Shown here: one piece after another, positions 1 to 7,753 of the stretch
How the letters are laid out: every line of letters starts with the position of its first letter
Numbering within the stretch: the stretch's first letter is position 1
Assembly: GCA_038065635.1 (NCBI GenBank)
Contig: JBBTQP010000092.1
Coordinates: 1 to 36,654, forward strand
DNA length: 36,654 bases
Source: JAHJFW01 sp038065635
GTDB lineage: Bacteria > Patescibacteriota > Patescibacteriia > 2-12-FULL-60-25
Direction: 5' to 3'
Translations under genes and position numbers: made by a program
The notes under the pieces: generated by a model
The model's input: only the letters and a program-made list of their open reading frames with translations
Told to the model about the DNA's origin: nothing
Database searches by the model: none

Positions 1-1277
1 GAATTTTGAACGAGGATCTTGAGACAAAATTCAAAGACCCGGACAATAACCTGCGAATCGTTTTCGTCTGCGCTATGTGGATGACCGGCTTTGATGTGCC
101 GAATCTTTCGACACTCTACCTCGACAAACCACTTAAAAATCACACGCTCATGCAGACTATCGCCCGAGCAAATCGCGTCTATCCGGGCAAAACAAATGGT
201 CTTATCGTGGACTACATCGGCGTATTCCGAAATCTTCAAAAGGCACTCGCAATCTATGCATCCACTAAAAGCGGAGATGATGAAATTATTCAGGATAAAA
301 ACGAGTTGGTAGAAATACTCTTCTCCACCGTTTCAAAGACGCGCCAGTTTCTCAAAACTCTCAAGCTTGATATCAATGATTTACTCAAAGCGCAGGATAT
401 CGAAAAAATCAGGTTGGTAGATGTGTTCACGAATCGGATATTGCAGGATGAAAAGACAAAACAGCAATATCTTGAGCTTGCCAGCGATGCTTATAAATAC
501 TACCGAGCGGTCCTGCCGGAGCCGAAAGCGGAAGATTACTATCATGAAGTGACGGCATACAAAGTGATCGCTTCACGCATACGGGAAGTGATTGACGAAG
601 ATACAGATGTCTCACAGGTAAAAAAGGATCTTGAGAATCTCCTTGATCGTTCCATCCGGGCCGGTGAGTATGTGATAAAGAGTACCCCAAAGATTAAGGA
701 TTTGAGCAAGATCGATTTCGAAGCGTTGCGAAAGTTTTTCGATGATTCGGATACGAAGAACATCGAAGCCGAGCATTTGAGCGCAGAGTTGGAGGAAAAA
801 ATCAAAGAGATGATACGTAAGAACAAACTACGTAAGCATTTCCTTGACCGGCTAAATAAGCTCTTGCACGAATACAACACCGGCTCACACGACCTTGATG
901 TCTTTTTCGATCAGCTTGTCGAGCTTGCAAAGGAATTGAGCGAAGAGGATCGTCGCGCCGTTTCTGAAAATCTCACGGAAGAGGAGTTGGCTATTTTTGA
1001 TATTCTCCGCAAGGAAAAACTCAATCCAGACGAAGTCGAACAAGTGAAAAAAGTTGCTAAAGAATTGTTGACCAGACTGAAGGCGGAAAAGTTGGTTTTG
1101 GATTGGAAGCGAAAAGAAGAAACGCGAGCCGATGTGAAGATAACTATCCGCGATATGCTCTACGATGAGCTCCCGGGTCCGGCATACACCGAACCGGACT
1201 GCGAGGAACGAACCCAAAAGGTATATTTCCACGTTTTCGACAACTACGTGGACGAGAAGGTGAACGTTTACGCGTAG
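1..1277 (+). CDS. hsdR: Type I restriction enzyme R subunit (HsdR), C-terminal part, 5' end outside window
   Basis: The reading frame is already open at the window edge (codons in phase with base 3), so this is the 3' portion of a longer gene. The first 75 residues carry late superfamily-2 helicase motifs: a motif V-like stretch around MTGFDVP and a motif VI-like stretch QTIARANRVYPGK followed by GLIVDYIG, typical of HsdR translocases. The remaining ~330 residues are helical and charged, as in the HsdR C-terminal region that docks on the methyltransferase. The family uses ATP-driven translocation to cut unmodified DNA. The nuclease domain, hsdM and hsdS are not in view, so an intact system cannot be confirmed. 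A solitary helicase of the same family is the alternative. Confidence 0.88.
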   Translation, partial: ILNEDLETKFKDPDNNLRIVFVCAMWMTGFDVPNLSTLYLDKPLKNHTLMQTIARANRVYPGKTNGLIVDYIGVFRNLQKALAIYASTKSGDDEIIQDKNELVEILFSTVSKTRQFLKTLKLDINDLLKAQDIEKIRLVDVFTNRILQDEKTKQQYLELASDAYKYYRAVLPEPKAEDYYHEVTAYKVIASRIREVIDEDTDVSQVKKDLENLLDRSIRAGEYVIKSTPKIKDLSKIDFEALRKFFDDSDTKNIEAEHLSAELEEKIKEMIRKNKLRKHFLDRLNKLLHEYNTGSHDLDVFFDQLVELAKELSEEDRRAVSENLTEEELAIFDILRKEKLNPDEVEQVKKVAKELLTRLKAEKLVLDWKRKEETRADVKITIRDMLYDELPGPAYTEPDCEERTQKVYFHVFDNYVDEKVNVYA

Positions 1278-1294
1278 TAGTTATACACGGATTG

Positions 1295-1323
1295 TTGTTT
1301 GTTGGTTTGATATTGTCTATAAT
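1295..1323 (+). promoter_or_regulatory. Predicted promoter of the parA-like gene, leaderless geometry
   Basis: TTGTTT (1295-1300), a 17-base spacer and a perfect TATAAT (1318-1323). The -10 ends 7 bases before the ATG at 1331, so transcription would begin at or next to the start codon. Confidence 0.6.
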
Positions 1324-1330
1324 GCAATCA

Positions 1331-2347
1331 ATGAAATTTCCTCGCCCAAAAAAGCTTATTTTCGTTAATAATAAAGGTGGGGTCGGTAAAACGACGTTGG
1401 CTTTTAATTGCGCCGTTTCGTTTGCCAAAGAAGGATATAAAACGGCTATTATAGATCTGGACCCGCAATGCAATCTTTCCCGTCTTGCAATGGGTGAAGA
1501 ATACTATGCGAAAAATCTTTTTTCTTCAACGGAAAAGACGGTGTATGACGTTTTACGAGGCGTAGTTGAGGGTGGTAGCGATATAAATCTTGCGGTGAAA
1601 TTTCTTCCGGTTAGAGCCGATAAAAATCTTCTGCTTCTTAAGGGCGACATAAACCTATCCGTGTATGAAGGATTACTCTCGACCGCTTACGGGCAAGCCG
1701 CCTCAGGGCAACCGATCGGATATTTTCAAACAAGCGCCATTGATCGATTTCTGCGCGAAAAAGGGTTAAGCGATCAGATAGACATTTTCATTATTGATAC
1801 CTCGCCTTCTTTGGGATTATTGAACCAGATGATTTTACTTGGTGCCGATTATTTTGTAGTGCCGATGATGCCGGACGCATTTAGCGTTCAGGGTGTTGAA
1901 AATTTGGGGATCGTATTTGAGAAATGGAAAATACAATGGCGAAATTCCGCCAAAGCTCTTGCCGGCAATACCGAAACAAAATTCGTGCTTCCTGGAGATC
2001 CTCTATTTATCGGATATGTTGTTAACGCATATAATGTGTATGGCAACCAACCGATCGCCGACCATCGCGCGTGGATGGAAAAGATACCGGAACGAGTGCG
2101 TACATATCTCTCTGAAAAACATTGCCGCAACGGGCTTGTGGAGGAGAGTTGGAAAAACCCATTAAATATTATTCAGGACTACGGCAGGATTCCGGCAAAG
2201 TGCCAAGAACTGGGAGTTGCGATTTTTGATCTTGACCCGACGCTGATAGCTGATAATCAACAAGGCACGAAAGAAAATATTGAAAAATCAAAAGAAGAAT
2301 TTACCACTCTTTCAAAAAATATCTTAAAAGTTCTTTCGGCATACTAA
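1331..2347 (+). CDS. ParA/Soj-type ATPase
   Basis: The product is 338 residues with a deviant Walker A (NNKGGVGKTT) near the N terminus, the A' motif DLDPQCN about 30 residues later and the Walker B-like IIDTSPSLG mid-protein. This is the signature of the ParA/MinD P-loop family that partitions DNA or positions cargo on the nucleoid. ATG codons at 1322 and 1331 both work. I prefer 1331 because a perfect -10 box overlaps the 1322 ATG. The ~120-residue C-terminal extension is longer than in a minimal Soj. No parB or centromere-like repeats are visible next to it, so a chromosome-partition role is not established. It sits 53 bases after hsdR with its own promoter and could belong to a mobile or defence cassette. 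Confidence 0.85.
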   Translation: MKFPRPKKLIFVNNKGGVGKTTLAFNCAVSFAKEGYKTAIIDLDPQCNLSRLAMGEEYYAKNLFSSTEKTVYDVLRGVVEGGSDINLAVKFLPVRADKNLLLLKGDINLSVYEGLLSTAYGQAASGQPIGYFQTSAIDRFLREKGLSDQIDIFIIDTSPSLGLLNQMILLGADYFVVPMMPDAFSVQGVENLGIVFEKWKIQWRNSAKALAGNTETKFVLPGDPLFIGYVVNAYNVYGNQPIADHRAWMEKIPERVRTYLSEKHCRNGLVEESWKNPLNIIQDYGRIPAKCQELGVAIFDLDPTLIADNQQGTKENIEKSKEEFTTLSKNILKVLSAY

Positions 2348-2351
2348 CCAC

Positions 2352-2380
2352 TTGCTAATCGTGCTTGGCAGGAGTATAAG
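2352..2380 (+). promoter_or_regulatory. Predicted promoter of mnmA, leaderless geometry
   Basis: TTGCTA (2352-2357), 17-base spacer, TATAAG (2375-2380), then 8 bases to the mnmA ATG at 2389. No Shine-Dalgarno sequence lies between. Confidence 0.6.
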
Positions 2381-2388
2381 TAGGGTCC

Positions 2389-3501
2389 ATGAAGGATAAG
2401 AAACCAACCGTACTCGTTGGGATGTCCGGGGGTGTGGATTCAAGCGTTTCAGCCGCCCTGCTTGTGGAGCAGGGGTTTAGTGTTGTCGGAGGTTTTATTA
2501 AAAACTGGTCGGATTCAAAGGATGTTTGGAGCGGGGAGTGCCAGTGGAAAGGAGAGCGGCGCGACGCAATTCGAGTTGCCGCCGCGCTAAATATTCCTTT
2601 GCTAACTTTTGATTTTGAAGAAGAATATCGGCGCCGCGTCGTAGATGAATTATTTCGCGGGTACGAGGCGGGAGAAACTCCGAATCCGGATGTTTTGTGC
2701 AACCAGTCAATCAAGTTCGGATTGTTTCTTGAAGAAGCAAAGAAGCTTGGAATCCAGTACGTCGCCACCGGACATTACGCTAGAATAGAACGCGATAGCG
2801 ACGGAGCCGCTCGTCTTTTGCGCGGAGTTGATACCGATAAGGACCAATCATATTTTTTGTACCGTGTTCCGCAGGAAGCGCTTCGCATGTCGCTTTTTCC
2901 GATCGGTCACTTGAAAAAGTCGGAGGTACGAGAAGAAGCGCGCCGATTAGGACTTCCTGTTGCTGAAAAGCCGGACAGTCAGGGAATTTGTTTTATCGGA
3001 AAATTGGATATGCAAGATTTTTTGAGAACGCGCATCCCGTCCACACCGGGAGAGATCACAGACGCGGACGGAACGGGTATCGGATCGCACGAAGGACTCG
3101 ATGGTTTTACGATCGGTCAACGCGCAGGCATCCGCGTTTCACGAGGTGCTTTACCGTGGTACGTGGCGGAAAAAGATCTCAAGCAAAATCGTCTCATCGT
3201 CGTGCAAGGCGAAGATCATCCGATGCTTTATCGAAGCGAAACGGACGCGCGAGATCTCCACTGGACTGGGCGGTCAGCCCCGTCTTTCCCACTCGATTGC
3301 GAAGTCCAAGTCCGATACCGCCAAGATCCAGTCCGCTGTGTCATACCCGTGCAGACGGGTATCCATCTTCGTGTCGATTTCAAAACTCCCGTCAAAGCGG
3401 TCACCGCCGGTCAGTCCGCTGTTTTCTACCAAGGCGAAGAATGCCTTGGGGGAGGGATTATGCTACACTCCGGCCATGTCGCAGCGCAACCAGCGATTTG
3501 A
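2389..3501 (+). CDS. mnmA: tRNA-specific 2-thiouridylase MnmA
   Basis: This is a 370-residue protein of normal family length. It has the N-type ATP-pyrophosphatase PP-loop GMSGGVDSS at residues 9-17, the VLCNQSIKFG segment with the first catalytic cysteine (~103), the ATGHYA motif, and SQGICFIG with the second catalytic cysteine (~200). MnmA adenylates U34 of tRNAs for Lys, Glu and Gln and replaces the 2-oxygen with sulfur. The C-terminal beta-barrel is intact up to GQSAVFY and GGG. Around residues 317-327 (VIPVQTGIHLR) the coding sequence contains a half-copy of the dispersed palindrome seen between genes. It falls in the loop before the GQ(S/A)AVFY strand. The 3' end overlaps the next gene by 26 bases. 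Confidence 0.95.
   Translation: MKDKKPTVLVGMSGGVDSSVSAALLVEQGFSVVGGFIKNWSDSKDVWSGECQWKGERRDAIRVAAALNIPLLTFDFEEEYRRRVVDELFRGYEAGETPNPDVLCNQSIKFGLFLEEAKKLGIQYVATGHYARIERDSDGAARLLRGVDTDKDQSYFLYRVPQEALRMSLFPIGHLKKSEVREEARRLGLPVAEKPDSQGICFIGKLDMQDFLRTRIPSTPGEITDADGTGIGSHEGLDGFTIGQRAGIRVSRGALPWYVAEKDLKQNRLIVVQGEDHPMLYRSETDARDLHWTGRSAPSFPLDCEVQVRYRQDPVRCVIPVQTGIHLRVDFKTPVKAVTAGQSAVFYQGEECLGGGIMLHSGHVAAQPAI
3339..3368 (+). repeat. Family A palindrome half-copy inside mnmA
   Basis: The hairpin ATACCCGTGCAGACGGGTAT is flanked by the same GTC and CCAT edges as the intergenic copies at 4304, 23857, 27268 and 31105. It is read in frame as VIPVQTGIHL. Confidence 0.75.
3464..3469 (+). promoter_or_regulatory. 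-10 box for the gene at 3476, inside the mnmA 3' end
   Basis: TACACT ends 6 bases before the ATG at 3476. No convincing -35 is seen. The same TACACT-N6-ATG arrangement precedes the minus-strand gene starting at 22874. Confidence 0.4.
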
Positions 3502-4276
3502 GTGGATTTCTCTTGTTTATTTGGCCTTTTTTGTATTAGCCGTTCTCTCGCCGTCTTTGGTAAAATATAAGTGGTTTGGAATCGAGGAAACTCACTTGGA
3601 AGAGATTTTGATTTTTATTTTCGGCATCGTAGGTCTCACTATTTTTTCCGTGTACCAACGGTTGATGGAACGGCATGAACGCGAGCATGAGCACGCCAAA
3701 GGCGAGTATGACAGAGCGCGACGTGAATTAGTCGAGTCTTACAAGTATATCGGCGCCATCAATCGGCAGATAGAAGTTTTGAAACGGATTACCAACGAGA
3801 CGTCTTTGAGCATCGTTGAAAGTGAACATCTCGCGAAAGATCTTCTCGCCTCTCTTGTCGCGAGCGCCGCAACATCCGTCGGATCCACGACTGCGTTCGT
3901 TCGATATGTGGAATTAGCGAAGCTGCGAACCGATTACGAGTTTTATCATCCGCCGGAAAGCGAACGCGGGTTGAAAATATCAAACAAGGATTTGCTGGCG
4001 GTCCATGACGCGGGAAGTTCGCACGCTTTTCTTCGCACGGAAGACGGGCGTAGTTTGCTGGTTGTTCCATCGGACAGGAAAGGCAAACGCATCAAGGCAT
4101 ATCTCATGGTTTTGCTTCCAAACGGAGAAACCGAAGACGTGGATCCGTCACTTTTGAAAGTTTTCGCAAATCAGGCGGAATTGCTACGGCACACGCTTTC
4201 TCGTCGCCATGCAAACGGTGATCCACTGGAAATGATTAAGGAAACCGCGCTACAGTCTCAGGGTGAAGTAGTATAA
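3476..4276 (+). CDS. Membrane protein with coiled coil and possible GAF-like domain
   Basis: The product is 266 residues. I chose the ATG at 3476 because it follows a -10 box and begins a sensible N-terminal membrane region. An open frame upstream runs through mnmA and is a shadow. Two hydrophobic segments (about residues 12-28 and 42-60) are followed by a charged, probably coiled-coil stretch (about 62-105). A soluble alpha/beta domain (about 110-245) then resembles the GAF-like sensor region of membrane histidine kinases, but no kinase domain follows. A signalling or scaffold protein is possible. The function is unknown. The gene overlaps mnmA by 26 bases. Confidence 0.65.
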   Translation: MSQRNQRFEWISLVYLAFFVLAVLSPSLVKYKWFGIEETHLEEILIFIFGIVGLTIFSVYQRLMERHEREHEHAKGEYDRARRELVESYKYIGAINRQIEVLKRITNETSLSIVESEHLAKDLLASLVASAATSVGSTTAFVRYVELAKLRTDYEFYHPPESERGLKISNKDLLAVHDAGSSHAFLRTEDGRSLLVVPSDRKGKRIKAYLMVLLPNGETEDVDPSLLKVFANQAELLRHTLSRRHANGDPLEMIKETALQSQGEVV

Positions 4277-4303
4277 TGAATCTATATCGGGATTTCTTTA
4301 ATT

Positions 4304-4401
4304 GTCATTCCCGCGTAGGCGGGAATCCATTTCCTCGAAATATAGAAAAGTTGTGTTATCTTCACGGTCTGGATCCCCCCGAACGCATTCGGGGGGATGA
4401 C
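4304..4401. repeat. Family A miniature inverted-repeat element (intergenic)
   Basis: Starts GTCATTCCCGCGTAGGCGGG and ends GGGGGGATGAC, with short hairpins at both ends and an AT-rich centre (98 bp). Both ends form stem-loops of their own, and the outer GTCAT/ATGAC edges are inverted repeats. It fills most of the mnmA/alaS gap (4277-4436). Confidence 0.8.
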
Positions 4402-4436
4402 ATAATAAGGCCAATGTTAAATACGCATAAATTGAT

Positions 4437-6389
4437 ATGACACAAAGAGAACTTCGCACCGCCTTCCTCGCATTTTTTAAGGAAAAAGGCCACGCCATTA
4501 TCCCATCCGCTTCCCTCATACCGGAGAACGATCCCACGGTTTTGTTCACGACCGCCGGAATGCACCCACTCGTTCCATATCTTATTGGTGAAAAACATCC
4601 AATGGGAAACCGGCTGGCGAATGCGCAAAAATGTTTGCGTACTGATGATATTGACGACGTTGGAGATAATCGCCACCTCACGTTTTTTGAAATGATGGGG
4701 AATTGGTCGCTCGGCGATTATTTCAAGCCAGAGGCGATTTCATGGTCGTTCGAATTTCTTACGTCCAAAAATTGGCTTGGAATCGATCCCGGACGTCTCT
4801 TTATCACGGTTTTTCAAGGCGATGAAGATGCGCCACGCGATGAGGAGTCGGTCGGGATTTGGCAGTCGCTTTTTGAAATAGCAGGATTTGCGGCAGAAGA
4901 AGGGGACGCGGGAAAGGACGCGCCGGCTTCAGGAAAAAGTGGGCCTCGAATATATTCTTATCCGAAAAAACAAAACTGGTGGGGGCCCGCCGGAGCAACC
5001 GGTCCATGCGGACCTGACTCAGAAATGTTTTTTGATACGCAGCGCGAACACGATCCTGCATTCGGCACCGTGTGCCATCCGAACTGCGATTGCGGAAGGT
5101 TCGTCGAAATCTGGAACGATGTGTTTATGGAGTATGAGAAAGTCGAAAGTCAAAAGTCCATAAAGTCAAAAGTCCATAAAGTCGAAAGTAATGGGGGGGA
5201 TTCGTTCGAGTACGTTCAGCTCGCGCAGAAAAATGTTGATACAGGAATGGGGCTTGAAAGAATGACGGCTATGTTGCAGGGAAAGTCAAACGTTTTTGAG
5301 ACAGAGATTTTTCAGGGGATTTTTTCTAAGCTCGAGGAGCTCTCCGGAAAAAAATATTCCACAAACGGGGGAGGGCGAACGCAAGGTTACGCCCCTACAA
5401 ATGATGCAACATCTTTTCGGATAATCGCAGATCACGTCCGAGCGGCCGTGTTCATCATAGGAGATGAAAGAGGCGTGTCGCCTTCAAACGTGGGACAAGG
5501 TTACATCGTGCGTCGACTGCTTCGTCGCGCGATTCGCGAAGCGCGACGTATCGGGATAACAGAACCGCTGTGCGCCGCGCTTGCCGGAGTTGTGATAGGG
5601 GAATATGGCGACGCGTATTCGGAGCTTGAGACGAACAGACAAAAGATAGTGGACGAATGCGAAAAAGAGGAGCTGAAATTTGGAAAGACTTTGGAAAAGG
5701 GTTTGAAGGAGTTTGAAAAAATGAGCGTAGATAAGGTGATTTCCGGACAAGAAGCTTTTGATCTTTTTCAAACTTACGGCTTTCCGCTGGAGTTGACGCA
5801 GGAATTGATCGGTGAACGCGGCGGGAATTTGGAAGTTGAAGAGTTCACGAAAGAGTTTAAAAAGCATCAGGAGTTGTCCCGTTCCGCTTCTTCCGTCGCG
5901 TTTAAGGGAGGACTGGCGGATCATTCGGAGGAAACAACGAGACTTCATACGGCGACTCATCTCCTGCACAAGGCACTTCGAATAGTGTTGGGAGATCATG
6001 TTGCGCAAAAAGGATCGAACATAACTCCGGAGCGTCTCCGCTTTGATTTTTCTCATACTGAAAAAATGACGCCGGAACAAATTAAAGCAGTCGAAGAAAT
6101 CGTAAACGAAGCGATAAGCCGCGACCTCCCCGTCCGCTTTGAAGATATGACCGTTGATGAAGCCAAGGCCGCGGGCGCCATCGGACTTTTCGAAGACAGA
6201 TACGCAAAACTCGGAGGCAAAGTGAAGGTATATCTCGTTGGAGATGAAGCAAAGGGACATTTCAGCAAAGAAATCTGCGGCGGCCCTCACGTGACGAGGA
6301 CCGGCGATCTCGGACACTTCACCATCCAAAAAGAAGAGGCGGTGTCGGCAGGGGTAAGGAGGATCAAGGCGACGGTCGAAGGAAAATAA
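4437..6389 (+). CDS. alaS: Alanine-tRNA ligase, without C-terminal C-Ala domain
   Basis: The product is 650 residues, against about 875 for the usual enzyme. The class II catalytic core is complete: FFKEKGH near the N terminus, TTAGMHPLVPY, FEMMGNWS(L)GDYFK, and NVDTGMGLERM with IADHVRA. The editing domain follows, with THLLHKAL (HxxxH) and CGGPHVTRTGDLG. The protein stops at RRIKATVEGK, just after the editing domain, so the DHHA1/C-Ala region is absent. The stop is followed directly by the infA promoter, so this is a natural end and not a window artefact. Two repeat-derived insertions lie inside the catalytic half: residues 234-251 (a Ser/Lys-rich stretch from an AAAGTC tandem) and residues 310-322 (the QGYAPTN element). 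Confidence 0.95.
   Translation: MTQRELRTAFLAFFKEKGHAIIPSASLIPENDPTVLFTTAGMHPLVPYLIGEKHPMGNRLANAQKCLRTDDIDDVGDNRHLTFFEMMGNWSLGDYFKPEAISWSFEFLTSKNWLGIDPGRLFITVFQGDEDAPRDEESVGIWQSLFEIAGFAAEEGDAGKDAPASGKSGPRIYSYPKKQNWWGPAGATGPCGPDSEMFFDTQREHDPAFGTVCHPNCDCGRFVEIWNDVFMEYEKVESQKSIKSKVHKVESNGGDSFEYVQLAQKNVDTGMGLERMTAMLQGKSNVFETEIFQGIFSKLEELSGKKYSTNGGGRTQGYAPTNDATSFRIIADHVRAAVFIIGDERGVSPSNVGQGYIVRRLLRRAIREARRIGITEPLCAALAGVVIGEYGDAYSELETNRQKIVDECEKEELKFGKTLEKGLKEFEKMSVDKVISGQEAFDLFQTYGFPLELTQELIGERGGNLEVEEFTKEFKKHQELSRSASSVAFKGGLADHSEETTRLHTATHLLHKALRIVLGDHVAQKGSNITPERLRFDFSHTEKMTPEQIKAVEEIVNEAISRDLPVRFEDMTVDEAKAAGAIGLFEDRYAKLGGKVKVYLVGDEAKGHFSKEICGGPHVTRTGDLGHFTIQKEEAVSAGVRRIKATVEGK
5139..5189. repeat. 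Family C AAAGTC tandem repeat inside alaS
   Basis: Several imperfect copies of AAAGTCAAAAGTCCAT run in tandem. They are translated as the Lys/Ser/Val-rich stretch SKVHKVES between MEYEK and the VDTGMGLER motif. The same unit recurs at 18281-18377. Confidence 0.75.
5365..5400. repeat. Family B element inside alaS
   Basis: The GGGGGAGGGCGAACGCAAGG...ACGCCCCTACA element is read in frame as GGGRTQGYAPT. Close copies occur at 13323-13381 and 24859-24894 in coding sequence, and at 21395-21453 and 33287-33316 between genes. Confidence 0.78.
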
Positions 6390-6397
6390 CAGTATTT

Positions 6398-6426
6398 TTG
6401 ACTCCTCCCTAAAACATCGGTATACT
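6398..6426 (+). promoter_or_regulatory. Promoter for the infA-rpsI ribosomal operon
   Basis: TTGACT (6398-6403), 17-base spacer, TATACT (6421-6426), nearly consensus. It starts 9 bases after the alaS stop. Expected transcription start is about 6433, giving a ~28-base leader before infA that contains a short overlapping ORF. Confidence 0.72.
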
Positions 6427-6460
6427 TCCATTAATATCATGACTGAAAAATATACGACTT

Positions 6461-6694
6461 ATGTCCGATAAGCCACAGGCTCCAGGGAAGGAATTTTTGT
6501 TGGTAAAAGGGGTTGTGGAGGAGAATTTGCCAGGGGCGACCTTCAGGGTGAAGTTGGACAACGGACACACGATTTTGTGCCATTTATCGGGCAAATTGCG
6601 CATGTTTCGCATACGAATTACGCCAGGAGACCAAGTTCAGGTGGAAATGACCCCTTATGATTTGACAAAGGGTCGTATTACATATAGACTCTAG
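6461..6694 (+). CDS. infA: Translation initiation factor IF-1
   Basis: The product is 77 residues with an S1/OB fold. GVVEENLPGATFRVKLDNGH, CHLSGKLRM, IRITPGDQVQVEM and PYDLTKGRITYR match IF-1 over its whole length. IF-1 binds the 30S A site during initiation. The start at 6461 gives the usual length with a short N-terminal extension (SDKPQAPGK). There is no Shine-Dalgarno sequence. It is the first gene of the infA-rpmJ-rpsM-rpsK-rpsD-rpoA-rplQ order, which is the classical bacterial order, but here it follows alaS instead of secY-adk-map. Confidence 0.96.
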   Translation: MSDKPQAPGKEFLLVKGVVEENLPGATFRVKLDNGHTILCHLSGKLRMFRIRITPGDQVQVEMTPYDLTKGRITYRL

Positions 6695-6715
6695 CCCACT
6701 ATTAATTGGTGAAAC

Positions 6716-6832
6716 ATGAAGGTTAGAGCATCGGTAAAAGCCATGTGTCGAGATTGTCAGGTGATCCGTCGGAAAGGGCGGGTTGTGGTTATCTGTAAAA
6801 AAACTCCTAAACATAAGCAACGCCAAGGATGA
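6716..6832 (+). CDS. rpmJ: 50S ribosomal protein L36 (zinc-binding form)
   Basis: A 38-residue protein starting MKVRASVKAMCRDC and ending PKHKQRQG, full length for L36. The zinc ligands C11, C14, C27 and H33 are all present, so this is the C+ paralogue type. It lies 21 bases after infA and 37 bases before rpsM, its usual place. The only hint of ribosome binding is a weak GGTG 8 bases before the ATG. Confidence 0.96.
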   Translation: MKVRASVKAMCRDCQVIRRKGRVVVICKKTPKHKQRQG

Positions 6833-6869
6833 AATTTACTCATCCGGCTGATCTGTCCTAAGTAACTCT

Positions 6870-7256
6870 ATGGCTCGTATCGCAGGCGTCACTCTTCCAT
6901 CGCAGAAGCGCATCGATGTCGCTCTCCAGTATATTTACGGTATTGGATTGACGACAGCGAAAAAGATAATCGCGGAATCAGGTTTGCCCGCGAGTATTCG
7001 AGTTAAAGATTTGACCGACGAACAAGCGCACAAGATGCGAGAAATCGTCGAGAAGCGATATCGCGTTGAAGGTGAGTTGCGTCGCGAAGTTTTGAGCAAT
7101 ATCAAGCGATTGAAAGAAATCGGTTCTTATCGTGGCACTCGACACACGAGGGGATTGCCAGTACACGGACAGCGCACGAAGACGAATTCAAGAACGATCC
7201 GTGGAAACGTGCGTCGAACAATGGGTTCTGGTAAGCGCAAGCTTGAAAAGACGTAA
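6870..7256 (+). CDS. rpsM: 30S ribosomal protein S13
   Basis: The product is 128 residues and begins ARIAGVTLPSQKRIDVALQY. It has the helix-two-turn-helix region IYGIG and the C-terminal tail RHTRGLPVHGQRTKTNSRT, which contacts P-site tRNA. The length is normal. It sits between rpmJ and rpsK. No Shine-Dalgarno is seen before the ATG. Confidence 0.97.
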   Translation: MARIAGVTLPSQKRIDVALQYIYGIGLTTAKKIIAESGLPASIRVKDLTDEQAHKMREIVEKRYRVEGELRREVLSNIKRLKEIGSYRGTRHTRGLPVHGQRTKTNSRTIRGNVRRTMGSGKRKLEKT

Positions 7257-7261
7257 TTTTG

Positions 7262-7747
7262 ATGATTATGGATAACGAAACGCAGAAAATCGTAGTGGAT
7301 GAAACGGTCGCGCCAAAAGAAGGAGCGGCAGTATTGGAAACCGCAAAGAAATCTTCAAAAGCGACAAAGGGGAAGCGAAAAGGCGTAAAAGTCAAGAAAC
7401 AGGTTGAGCACGGAAAGGCATACGTCCAAGCTTCATACAACAACACTATCGTTACTCTTACGGATTTGAATGGAAATGTGATCGCCTGGGCAAGCGCAGG
7501 TTCATCCGGATTCAAAGGCCCGAAGAAGGCGACTCCGTATGCCGCGTCAATCGTGGTTAGAAGCGCGCTCGATAAAGCGGCTGCGTACGGTTTGCGCGAA
7601 GTGAGCATGTTCGTGACAGGTGTTGGCCAGGGCCGTGAAGGTGCGATCCGAGCTTTCCACTCGCAGGGACTAGAAGTCGTATCCATAAAAGACACCACAT
7701 CGATTCCGCATAACGGTTGCCGACCTCCACGGCCGCGCCGCGTATAA
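7262..7747 (+). CDS. rpsK: 30S ribosomal protein S11, with N-terminal extension
   Basis: From the ATG at 7262 the product is 161 residues, about 30 longer than usual. An ATG at 7268 is equally possible. The first ~45 residues are a low-complexity acidic then lysine-rich extension. The conserved body follows: AYVQASYNNTIVTLTDLNGN, SSGFKGPKKATPYAA, GVGQGREGAIRA and the C-terminal PHNGCRPPRPRRV. S11 shapes the platform of the 30S subunit. It begins 5 bases after the rpsM stop. Confidence 0.96.
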   Translation: MIMDNETQKIVVDETVAPKEGAAVLETAKKSSKATKGKRKGVKVKKQVEHGKAYVQASYNNTIVTLTDLNGNVIAWASAGSSGFKGPKKATPYAASIVVRSALDKAAAYGLREVSMFVTGVGQGREGAIRAFHSQGLEVVSIKDTTSIPHNGCRPPRPRRV

Positions 7748-7753
7748 AAAGTT

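Noticed and set aside
3101..3475. Open frame running from inside mnmA into the gene at 3476
   Set aside because: It is a shadow of mnmA in another frame. The real start follows a -10 box at 3464.
4298..4681. Minus-strand ORFs of ~100-127 residues at the alaS start
   Set aside because: They are shadows of alaS joined to the translation of the family A repeat (MDSRLRGND).
5484..6440. Minus-strand ORF of 318 residues across alaS
   Set aside because: It lies wholly antisense to a clear AlaRS gene, has no family motif and has biased composition.
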